DNA of 64,000 nt from Sulfidibacterium sp964549335 (GTDB lineage: Bacteria > Bacteroidota > Bacteroidia > Bacteroidales > F082), in assembly GCA_964549335.1 (NCBI GenBank), contig CAZJUQ010000010.1, forward strand, positions 15,417 through 79,416, given 5' to 3'. The notes beneath the pieces were generated by a model, which searched no databases, was not told where the DNA came from, and was given only the letters and a program-made list of their open reading frames with translations. This document shows positions 44,048 through 51,731 of the stretch, in pieces (position 1 is the stretch's first letter; every line of letters starts with the position of its first letter). Made by a program: the position numbers and the translations under genes.

Positions 44048-45757
44048 TTATATAACAATAAATTTTTTGGTGATAATACCGGTTGTTGTTTGTACTTTTA
44101 AAAAATAGATGCCTTTATTGAAATTTGAAACATTGAGTTGTATTACGTTACTATTAATTTTTGTGTTTTGATATAATTTTTCGCCTTGTAAATCGTAAAT
44201 GTTTACCGACATAATTTTATTGTCGGCATCTATTTTTATATTGCCATTTGAAGGATTTGGCGAGACGGTTACCGACGGGGTTTCGTCACCTTCTTCCGTG
44301 TGTATCGATTCGGTAAAATCGATAAAAACGAAATCTTGATAGGGTAAATACAGTGAATTTGCATAATCCGAAACACAAGTGTCGCCGTCTTTTCCCCAAA
44401 CGGCATTAATTTTATAGAATGCCGAGCAATCTCGTAAGTTTGTAAAATTACATGAATCGCCTACATGATTTTGGTAATTTTCCAATCCTTCCGAAGATTG
44501 TATAAAAGAGTAAAAATGATAACAGGTGTCGGATAAAAAAATTTTCCGGTAAACATTAAAGCCGAGTAATGTTGAAGGGTCTGCCAAAGGTATCCGGTCT
44601 ATATAAATTTCGATGTTAAAATTATAATCAAGAGTATAATTCGAAATTTGATCCCACGTGTCGTTTTCATCAAATTTAAAATTATCGCCGTATCCGGTAA
44701 CGGCAGGTCCGTTGTCAATACCGGGAGGCATAAAGTTGCCGCTGAGCTTTTTCAGCTCGTAGCCTACCCAGTAATAAGACGAGGTGTCTATAATGATGGT
44801 GTCGTTTATGGGACAAACCGTCCATGTGCCGGGAACAATATTGTCAACCGTGTCGGAATATATTAAATTGTCCCCGTTTTCCCCCGTCCATATTTTTAAT
44901 ATTACATACTCGAAACCGCTGTCGTAAATAAATATTTTTGCCGATTCAATAGTATCGTTAGCATAATCTGATAACATCCCCGGGCCCCATTTTGCGGCAA
45001 CAAAAATTTTATCGGGAACGAAATAAAGCCCTCCCCCATTGATTCCCGTATCGAAATGTTGCCAGCCACCTGACCCGATAACATCTTGCGGAGAACCCCA
45101 ATTTAACAAAGCGGTTGCTCCTCCCGGTTGTGGAATCCCAAAATAAATCACATCACCATACAAATCGTGCGGACTTTCACAAATCCTGTAAACTTTAATG
45201 TTATCCAAATACCAATCTTGAATATTTATTGTGTTTAAACCGGCTGCTTCAAACCTTATTTGAAAAGTTGTATTCATTGAAAAGCGTGTAATATCATACT
45301 CGCGCGATTCCCAATCGAAACTTCCGTTATTTGCTATGCTGTCCAGTGTGTTCCAGCTTGTGGAATCCCCGATTTCTATTTTTAAATATTCTTTTCCGTT
45401 TGCATAGTAATCCAATAGTTTAATGTCTATTTTCAAAAAAATTTTCCCCACATGAATGTTTCCTGCATCGATAGGTGCACTTGTGAGGCTGGAAGAATAG
45501 TTGGTAAGTAACGGCGACCGGTGAAAATATGCCGAAGGGGCATCGTTGCCGTTATGATTGTCGATACACCAATTGGCCGACGAAGTGCTCCAATTGTTTG
45601 TTGTAAAACTCCCCGAATACCAATCTTCGTTAAAAAGAAAAGTAGGGGATAGAGGGTTGACACTTTTGCTTCCCGTATAAGGTTGTCCCGGAAGTTGATT
45701 GGAAAGCAGCAATACGATAACTAAATAAAAAGCGTAAAGAAAATTTGGAGTTTTCAT
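44048..45757 (-). CDS. Large T9SS-exported protein with jelly-roll-like domain
   Basis: A 569-residue protein with a signal peptide (LLLSNQLPGQ). A beta-sandwich region near residues 45-190 (FNEDWYSGSFTTNNW, APIDAGNIHVGKIFLKIDI, NIQDWYLDNIKVYRICE) resembles the MAM/choice-of-anchor type fold common in T9SS cargo. A central domain follows, and the final 80 residues are a clear type A sorting domain: VTVSPNPSNGNIKI, VNIYDLQGEKLYQ, FNKGIYFLKVQT, KKFIVI. Function probably surface binding or degradation of a polymer; no enzyme motif found. Confidence 0.88.
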   Translation of the reverse strand: MKTPNFLYAFYLVIVLLLSNQLPGQPYTGSKSVNPLSPTFLFNEDWYSGSFTTNNWSTSSANWCIDNHNGNDAPSAYFHRSPLLTNYSSSLTSAPIDAGNIHVGKIFLKIDIKLLDYYANGKEYLKIEIGDSTSWNTLDSIANNGSFDWESREYDITRFSMNTTFQIRFEAAGLNTINIQDWYLDNIKVYRICESPHDLYGDVIYFGIPQPGGATALLNWGSPQDVIGSGGWQHFDTGINGGGLYFVPDKIFVAAKWGPGMLSDYANDTIESAKIFIYDSGFEYVILKIWTGENGDNLIYSDTVDNIVPGTWTVCPINDTIIIDTSSYYWVGYELKKLSGNFMPPGIDNGPAVTGYGDNFKFDENDTWDQISNYTLDYNFNIEIYIDRIPLADPSTLLGFNVYRKIFLSDTCYHFYSFIQSSEGLENYQNHVGDSCNFTNLRDCSAFYKINAVWGKDGDTCVSDYANSLYLPYQDFVFIDFTESIHTEEGDETPSVTVSPNPSNGNIKIDADNKIMSVNIYDLQGEKLYQNTKINSNVIQLNVSNFNKGIYFLKVQTTTGIITKKFIVI

Positions 45758-46240
45758 GATGTTTTTGTTTTAAAAGAGAGAATGACCTGTATATAAGACA
45801 AATAAAAAGCTGTTTACCCTGAATTTGAAGAAAACTTTTTTAATAAGAATTTATAAAAGCGCTTAATTTTTTTCGTATTTATGTGTGCCACAATGACTAT
45901 GGAATATTTATGTTTTATCCTTCTGTTTTTGTTAATTTATTTTTTTACCATTTTCAATAAAAAAATCAAATATTATAATTACATGGTTTTAAGCATCTGT
46001 TTTTAGCTTGCAGCATTTTGTGTATGAGCAAACTATATTCCTGAGTAGGATTAATAAACAAAACGGATATAACCCGCTCCAATTTTATAAAATTTTTGTT
46101 TGGCAAAAGAAACCGTTAACGGAAAAATTTTTTAATAATACATTATAATAGACCCAATTCCGTCGGTTCATAAGAATTTATAACTATTTTTGCCACAATC
46201 AACAATATTATTAATCCTCGATAATCAAAAAATTAAATCC
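45758..46240. other. Intergenic region (483 bp) with one promoter box
   Basis: The gap between two divergently oriented T9SS cargo genes. It is AT-rich and holds no gene or RNA that I can see. TATTTTTG (TAnnTTTG) at 46185-46192 is probably the -7 box of the plus-strand gene at 46241, leaving a leader of about 40 bases. No -33 match. Confidence 0.55.
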
Positions 46241-47293
46241 ATGAAAAAAATTTATCTTTCTTTATTAATCGTTGTTTTTGCGTTATCGTTGGAAGCGCAG
46301 ATAGTTATTAACGAAAACAATGTAGCCCCCGTGGGAAGTACGGTAGTTATTGCTTACGACTCCGTTCCCGATGCCACCATTGTGCCGGGAGATGCCGGCG
46401 GAAATAAAGTTTGGAATTTTTCGGCACTTCACGAGCACTATTACGATACTTTGTATATGGTTTCTCCCGAAACAACTCCGTTCGGACAAAGTTTCCCCGA
46501 CGCCAATTATGTTAGCGAAAGGGTTGAGGGACAGGACACCTCGTATGCTTACTTTGTAAAAAACAGCGATGCCATGACACTTTTGGGATATTCGGGATAC
46601 TCGTCGCAGGTGGAAGATACCGTTGTTGTTAACATAGTTCCCGGCGATACCGTTTTGGATTTTCCGGTACAGTACGGAAATCACCGCGAGGAATCTTATT
46701 ATTACCAAATAGTGATGGCAAGTCCGAGCCCGGGTGTCGATTCCGTAAGATACAAACGTTCTACCGACAAAACCACCGATGTGGATGCATGGGGTACAAT
46801 GACCATCCCCGGTGGCACTTACGATGTTTTACGCCGCAAAACGGTTTTTGATGAAGCCGATAGCACATGGGTTCTGCTTTTCGGCAGCTGGACGCTGCTT
46901 GCAAACAATACATATACCAGTACCTCATACGAATGGTTAACCAATCAGGTTACCCCGGGATTTACTCTCGTGTCGATTGATATTGACGAAGGAAACATTA
47001 CCGGTGTTAACTTTTTAAAAGGAAATCCCGTGGGAATAAAACAAAAAGAGGTTCGTAATCTGGATGTTTATCCGAATCCTGCCACCGGCCGTATTTCGTT
47101 TGAAACAGAAAAGCATATTGACGGAAATTTAACCATTTATAACGGTTCGGGAAATAAAATTTTCGAAAAAACGGTTTCCGGCAGCAAATTCCATGTTAAT
47201 GTTTCAAAATTAATTCCCGGCACTTATTTTGTCATCCTTGACGACCATTACAAAGGAACGGTTAAATATTCCGGAAAATTTATTAAAAGATAG
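46241..47293 (+). CDS. T9SS-exported protein of unknown function
   Basis: A 350-residue exported protein from ATG 46241 with a signal peptide (VFALSLEAQ). The body is beta-rich: APVGSTVVIAYDSVPDATIVPGDAGG (in part) and YFVKNSDAMTLLGYSGY; the family is not recognised. The C-terminal 75 residues form a type A sorting domain: LDVYPNPATGRISFE, LTIYNGSGNKIFEK, LIPGTYFVIL, SGKFIKR. A frame extending 17 codons upstream overlaps the promoter and is rejected. Confidence 0.86.
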   Translation: MKKIYLSLLIVVFALSLEAQIVINENNVAPVGSTVVIAYDSVPDATIVPGDAGGNKVWNFSALHEHYYDTLYMVSPETTPFGQSFPDANYVSERVEGQDTSYAYFVKNSDAMTLLGYSGYSSQVEDTVVVNIVPGDTVLDFPVQYGNHREESYYYQIVMASPSPGVDSVRYKRSTDKTTDVDAWGTMTIPGGTYDVLRRKTVFDEADSTWVLLFGSWTLLANNTYTSTSYEWLTNQVTPGFTLVSIDIDEGNITGVNFLKGNPVGIKQKEVRNLDVYPNPATGRISFETEKHIDGNLTIYNGSGNKIFEKTVSGSKFHVNVSKLIPGTYFVILDDHYKGTVKYSGKFIKR

Positions 47294-47310
47294 CACCGGT
47301 TATTGTCGGG

Positions 47311-47345
47311 CAATACTTGAGGTTAACCGTATTGGCTCTTTTTTT
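47311..47345 (+). terminator. Weak intrinsic terminator
   Basis: CAATAC at 47311-47316 pairs with GTATTG at 47329-47334, with GGTTAACC inside the loop, then a run of seven T. Placed just after the T9SS cargo gene. Confidence 0.45.
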
Positions 47346-47440
47346 ATGAAAGTGTTACCGGTTTGTTAAACGGTTTTCCTGACCTTATTAATATTGAAAC
47401 TTTTTTAAAGTTTTTGGTTGTTTTACAATATTAATTTTAA

Positions 47441-48172
47441 ATGTTGATAAAAACCCGCGGTGTTGTTTTGCAACACTTTAAATATTCCGAAACATCACTC
47501 GTGGTAAAAATTTTTACCGAAGAGCTGGGTTTACAATCGTATATGGTGAAAGGGAGCCGTTCAAAAAAGTCGAAACTGAAACCTGCCTATTTTCAGCCCC
47601 TTACTCTTTTGGAAATGGTGGTGTATCACAAAGAAAACCGGCAGTTGCATTCCGTTAAGGAGATAAAATCGGCATATTCGTGGCGGCATATACCGTTTAA
47701 TATTCAAAAACAGACGGTGATTCTTTTTTTGAATGAAATTTTATACAAAACCTTACGCGAAGAGGTCCCCGACAAAAAACTGTTCGAATTTATTTACAAC
47801 AGCTTGCATTGGTTCGATTTGGAAGAGGAGAACTTTGTCAATTTTCATATATTCTTTTTATTGCATTTGAGCCGCTTTTTGGGCTTTTTCCCCAAAGAGA
47901 CCCCCGGAATTACAAATGCTGTGTTTTTCGATTTAAAAGAGGGTTTTTTCACACCGGGACAGCCTGTTCATCCCTATTACATCGAAGGTGATGTGGCAAA
48001 AGATATGTTGTTTTTCTTAAACAGAAATATCGACTCAATAAAAAGTTTTAAATACGGTACTAAACGCCGCCGCAACCTGTTGGATGCACTGGTAACATAT
48101 TACCAGTTGCATTTGCCGGAAATGGGAAAAATAAAATCGCTCGACATTTTAACGGCGGTAATTCACGGATAA
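47441..48172 (+). CDS. recO: DNA repair protein RecO
   Basis: A 243-residue RecO, which with RecF and RecR loads RecA at gaps. The N-terminal OB-fold (RGVVLQHFKYSETSLVVKIF, in part) and the LGLQSYMVKGSR element are diagnostic; the helical C-terminal part includes FLLHLSRFLGFFP. The Cys4 zinc finger of some RecO proteins is absent. Isolated from other recombination genes; its tail faces arsC with a 5-base gap. Confidence 0.95.
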   Translation: MLIKTRGVVLQHFKYSETSLVVKIFTEELGLQSYMVKGSRSKKSKLKPAYFQPLTLLEMVVYHKENRQLHSVKEIKSAYSWRHIPFNIQKQTVILFLNEILYKTLREEVPDKKLFEFIYNSLHWFDLEEENFVNFHIFFLLHLSRFLGFFPKETPGITNAVFFDLKEGFFTPGQPVHPYYIEGDVAKDMLFFLNRNIDSIKSFKYGTKRRRNLLDALVTYYQLHLPEMGKIKSLDILTAVIHG

Positions 48173-48177
48173 GCCGT

Positions 48178-48606
48178 TTACTTTTGCGTCATAATGTTTT
48201 TGTTGTAAAACTTTGTAAAATCCCTGATAATTTCATCCCTTACCCTTCTGAAAACATTTGTTATTTGTTCGTCGGTGCCTGTGGCTGCGGCAGGATCGTC
48301 GAAACCGATGTGCAATCTCTGTTTTACCTCTCCCGTAAATACGGGACAAACCTCTTTTGCTCCGTCGCAAACGGTTATTACCCAATCGAAACCGGTATTT
48401 ATAAACCTGTTAACATGCTTTGGATACCCTTTTGATATGTCGATGTCTTTTTCCGCCATCACCTCAACAGCTTTACGGTGTACCTTCTCTCCCGGTTCGG
48501 TTCCGGCAGAATATATTTCCAACGATTTGTCAATCGATTTTAAAAAACCTTCGGCCATTTGACTCCGGCATGTGTTTCCGGTACACAATATTAAAATTTT
48601 GGTCAT
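48178..48606 (-). CDS. arsC: Arsenate reductase ArsC (LMW-PTP fold, thioredoxin type)
   Basis: A 142-residue protein of the thioredoxin-coupled arsenate reductase family: P-loop CTGNTCRS (Cys8 and Arg14, CX5R) and the redox pair Cys80/Cys87 in TVCDGAKEVCP. Reduces arsenate to arsenite using a Cys cascade resolved by thioredoxin. Its start overlaps the stop of the small redoxin gene (upstream, 4 bases), so the redoxin is its likely partner. No ArsR, ArsB or Acr3 gene is beside it, so the operon is minimal. Confidence 0.92.
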   Translation of the reverse strand: MTKILILCTGNTCRSQMAEGFLKSIDKSLEIYSAGTEPGEKVHRKAVEVMAEKDIDISKGYPKHVNRFINTGFDWVITVCDGAKEVCPVFTGEVKQRLHIGFDDPAAATGTDEQITNVFRRVRDEIIRDFTKFYNKNIMTQK

Positions 48607-48854
48607 TTTTTTAATGTTTCAAAAAGTTTTTTCTCCGACGGTTTATATCCTCGTGCCACTATTTTCCCGTTTATTATTATGGTGGGAAGTATCCAGGTGC
48701 GGTACTTAAAAAATTGTTTTATGTCGGTTTCAACCGTAATTTCCGACTTGATGCGGTATTTCGATAAAAATCTTTCTATGTATCCGATTATTTTTTTAGT
48801 TTTCCAACAACCTTTTCCGGGACTTAATACCGTTATATTGTTTTTAGCCTCCAT
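48603..48854 (-). CDS. Small thioredoxin-like protein with single Cys
   Basis: An 83-residue redoxin of the small thioredoxin/glutaredoxin-like type (MTH895/TM0996-like). The fold is recognisable from ITVLSPGKGCWKTKKIIGYI, then LPTIIINGKIVARGYKP with the cis-Pro. The usual CPxC has become C-W-K-T, so only one Cys remains (monothiol). It precedes arsC with a 4-base overlap, suggesting service to the arsenate reductase or a related thiol. The chemical role of the single Cys is unknown. Confidence 0.8.
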   Translation of the reverse strand: MEAKNNITVLSPGKGCWKTKKIIGYIERFLSKYRIKSEITVETDIKQFFKYRTWILPTIIINGKIVARGYKPSEKKLFETLKK

Positions 48855-49102
48855 TCACGTTATGTTATCTTTTTTAAAATGTGGTTTTACCAAACGCAAA
48901 CCGTACAAAAATATAATAAAAGGGAATTGGCCTTTGTCTCTTCCTTATTATTTAAAAAAATAACCGTAAAATCTTGAAAATCCGCAATTTTTTTATTTTT
49001 ATGGCGCTAAAAAAAACAGGATGCGGCAATAAAAATTTTTCTATCGGGAAAATGAACAACCATTGCATTCAAAACATTGTCAATTTATATAAAAGAAAAA
49101 TT

Positions 49103-51088
49103 ATGAGACATATGAAAAGAAATTTAACGGTACTTATATTGTTAATAAGCAGTGCCGTTTCGTTAAAGGCACAATGGAACGACTCCTATTATCACGACGG
49201 CAAAAACGATTATTTTCCCAACATGAAAAATCTTACGGTTTTTAACCCCGATTACTATTGGCAAAACGAACATTTATGGGATTATGATGTCAATTTTTAT
49301 TTTATCGATTTATCGGTATCTCCGTTGTCAACATTTGTAACGGGGAGTTGTACCATAGGGGCAACGGCGGTTACCCAAATAGACACCTTTGCCTTTGAAC
49401 TTATCCCCGAGCAAACCATCGACTCCATATTTGTCGACAATGTAAAATATACATCATTCACCAGGGATGGTAATAATATTTTGGTTCCCGTTTCGGCAAT
49501 AGGAAATCAAACCGCTTTCGATGCAAAAATTTATTACCACGGTCAGCCGCCTTCGGGTGGTTTTTTCAGTGGAATTACCCATAAAACTTCGCCCACTTAC
49601 AATAAAGAAGTAACATGGACACTGTCGGAACCTTTTGCCGCCAAAGATTGGTTTCCCGTGAAACAAGATTTGCAAGACAAAGCCGATTCGGCTTGGATTT
49701 TTCTAACCACCGATACCGCTTACATGGCAGGCTCCGAAGGTGTTCTCGAAAATGTTACCGAATTGGGAAACGGAAAACACCGGTTCGAGTGGAAAGAACA
49801 TCATCCCATAGATTATTACCTGCTTTCGTTCTCCGTATCCGATTATCAGGATTACAGCATCTATGCCCATCCTTCGGGATTAAACGGCGATTCCGTTCTT
49901 ATTCAAAATTTTATTTACGACGACCCTTCGTGTTTGCAAGTAAATAAAAATGCCATAGACGAAACAGCCGAAATTTTGGAACTCTATTCCGATTTGTTTA
50001 TTACCTATCCCTTTTCCGATGAAAAATACGGACATTGTCTTACCGAACTTGGAGGCGGTATGGAACATCAAACCATGACAACAATTGGCGGGTTTAATTT
50101 TCATCTCGTTTCGCACGAACTGGGACATATGTGGTTCGGCGATAACGTAACCTGTGCCACATGGAGTGATATCTGGATTAACGAAGGTTTTGCTACCTAT
50201 TCGAACTACCTCGCCGAAGAAAAAATCCACGGTTGGAATGCAGCACAAACCTTTATCATAAACACACAAAACAATGCTATGGGCGATACTCTTAACAGTA
50301 TTTACATTCCCGAAGATGAAATTTTCCCGGGAAACGAATGGAGAATTTTTGACGGACGCCTCTCTTACGATAAAGGAGCTTCCATAATTCATATGTTGCG
50401 TCACGAAATTGGCGACGACTCCCTCTTTTTTAGCGTTTTGAGCACTTTCCAAACCCAGTTTTCCGACAGTACCGCTACCGGCGACGATTTTAAAAATGTT
50501 GCCGAAAACGTTACAGGAATGGATTTCGATTACTTTTTCGACCAATGGTATTACGGCAAGGGTTACCCCATTTACAATTTCAACTGGTATTGGAGCGGGG
50601 GAGTGTTTCACCTCACTTCAACACAAACTTCAACTTCGCATGAGACCCCCCTGTTCGACATGCTTATGGATTACAAACTGAAGTTTGGCGACGGTTCCGA
50701 TACGGTAATTCAATTGCGTCAAACGGCAAACCTGAACGTTTTTGATGTGCCGGTTGAAAAAGAGGTCGTTAATATTGTGCCGGACCCCGACAACTGGACT
50801 CTGGAAAAAACAGGAAGTATTGTTAGTATCCCCGAAAATATTGATAATACCGCATATTTTACAATAGGACCTGTTCCCGTAAAGACAAAAATCAATATCT
50901 ATTTTGAAAATAACGGAAATAATAATCATACCGTTAAAATTACCGATGTTTCGGGAAAGGTTTTGATACAAAAAGAGTTCAGGGGTAAAAGTTTGCAAAT
51001 TGATTTGTCATCCTTACCGGAAGGGATATTTTTTATTAGCTCCACCGCAGGTACCGATACCGTTGTTAAAAGATTCGTTAAAATATAA
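49103..51088 (+). CDS. Secreted M1-family metallopeptidase with T9SS sorting domain
   Basis: About 662 residues from ATG 49103 (49112 also possible), with a signal peptide (SAVSLKAQ). The M1 aminopeptidase signatures are GGGMEHQTMT (instead of GAMEN) and the zinc site HELGH (His338, His342) with Glu361 in WINEG. The C-terminal 80 residues are a type A sorting domain (ITDVSGKVLIQKEF, SLPEGIFFISS, VKRFVKI). It would digest peptides at the cell surface, complementing the periplasmic S46 dipeptidyl-peptidase. A frame starting at 48974 is unlikely. Confidence 0.94.
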   Translation: MRHMKRNLTVLILLISSAVSLKAQWNDSYYHDGKNDYFPNMKNLTVFNPDYYWQNEHLWDYDVNFYFIDLSVSPLSTFVTGSCTIGATAVTQIDTFAFELIPEQTIDSIFVDNVKYTSFTRDGNNILVPVSAIGNQTAFDAKIYYHGQPPSGGFFSGITHKTSPTYNKEVTWTLSEPFAAKDWFPVKQDLQDKADSAWIFLTTDTAYMAGSEGVLENVTELGNGKHRFEWKEHHPIDYYLLSFSVSDYQDYSIYAHPSGLNGDSVLIQNFIYDDPSCLQVNKNAIDETAEILELYSDLFITYPFSDEKYGHCLTELGGGMEHQTMTTIGGFNFHLVSHELGHMWFGDNVTCATWSDIWINEGFATYSNYLAEEKIHGWNAAQTFIINTQNNAMGDTLNSIYIPEDEIFPGNEWRIFDGRLSYDKGASIIHMLRHEIGDDSLFFSVLSTFQTQFSDSTATGDDFKNVAENVTGMDFDYFFDQWYYGKGYPIYNFNWYWSGGVFHLTSTQTSTSHETPLFDMLMDYKLKFGDGSDTVIQLRQTANLNVFDVPVEKEVVNIVPDPDNWTLEKTGSIVSIPENIDNTAYFTIGPVPVKTKINIYFENNGNNNHTVKITDVSGKVLIQKEFRGKSLQIDLSSLPEGIFFISSTAGTDTVVKRFVKI

Positions 51089-51141
51089 AAAAGGCACGGT
51101 TTTTGGCGATTATTGAAAAATTAACGGTTAAAACTTATATT

Positions 51142-51687
51142 ATGAAAAAAATATTGACGATTGTTTTGTTAATTGCAGCGGTTCAGTTGAATGCACAACA
51201 AAAGAAAGCTGCTTTTACATTTGGTTCAGGCATCTTGTTTCTCGGTACAGGTGATGTGCTGGCAATTAGTTTCGAAAACGAAATAAGTTACAAGTTTAAC
51301 CACTACGTTTCGTCTTCGGCTATCTTAAGTTACGGCAGGGGTGACAACGGTTCATATCAAAGCACCTCATTTATACAAGGCAACTTTAATGTTTATCTTT
51401 CACCTTTCCGTAACAACAAGAAAAATAATTTTAAATTGGGAACGGGATTTTCAATAATGAATGTTGCCAATACCCGTTACTATGTTTATGATTGTGGCAA
51501 TGTTCCCCACGATCAACTGCGTTCAAAAATTTTTGAAAAGAGAAACTCTACGGGGTTTAATATCATTTTCGAAGATACATACTCCGTTAACGACTATTTT
51601 TTGATAGGATTGAAACTTTTTATCCAACCCTATACAAACGGCGATATTAATTCGGGTATCACGTTAAAAGCCGGTATTGTTTTTTAG
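51142..51687 (+). CDS. Small outer-membrane beta-barrel-like protein
   Basis: A 181-residue protein from ATG 51142 with a signal peptide (AVQLNAQQ). Alternating hydrophobic strands (FTFGSGILFLG, ISYKFNHYVSSSAILSYG, NFKLGTGFSIMN, YFLIGLKLFIQP) and a terminal aromatic residue (GIVF) fit a small beta-barrel, perhaps 8 strands. No ligand suggested. It follows the M1 peptidase by 53 bases and may be co-transcribed. Confidence 0.78.
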   Translation: MKKILTIVLLIAAVQLNAQQKKAAFTFGSGILFLGTGDVLAISFENEISYKFNHYVSSSAILSYGRGDNGSYQSTSFIQGNFNVYLSPFRNNKKNNFKLGTGFSIMNVANTRYYVYDCGNVPHDQLRSKIFEKRNSTGFNIIFEDTYSVNDYFLIGLKLFIQPYTNGDINSGITLKAGIVF

Positions 51688-51731
51688 CGGGAATAAAAGG
51701 GTTTTAAGTCAAGCTGCTTTTTGTCTCTTTT

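Noticed and set aside
49880..50611. Open frame of 243 codons on the minus strand
   Set aside because: It overlaps the M1 peptidase zinc-site region on the other strand and shows no protein-like motif.
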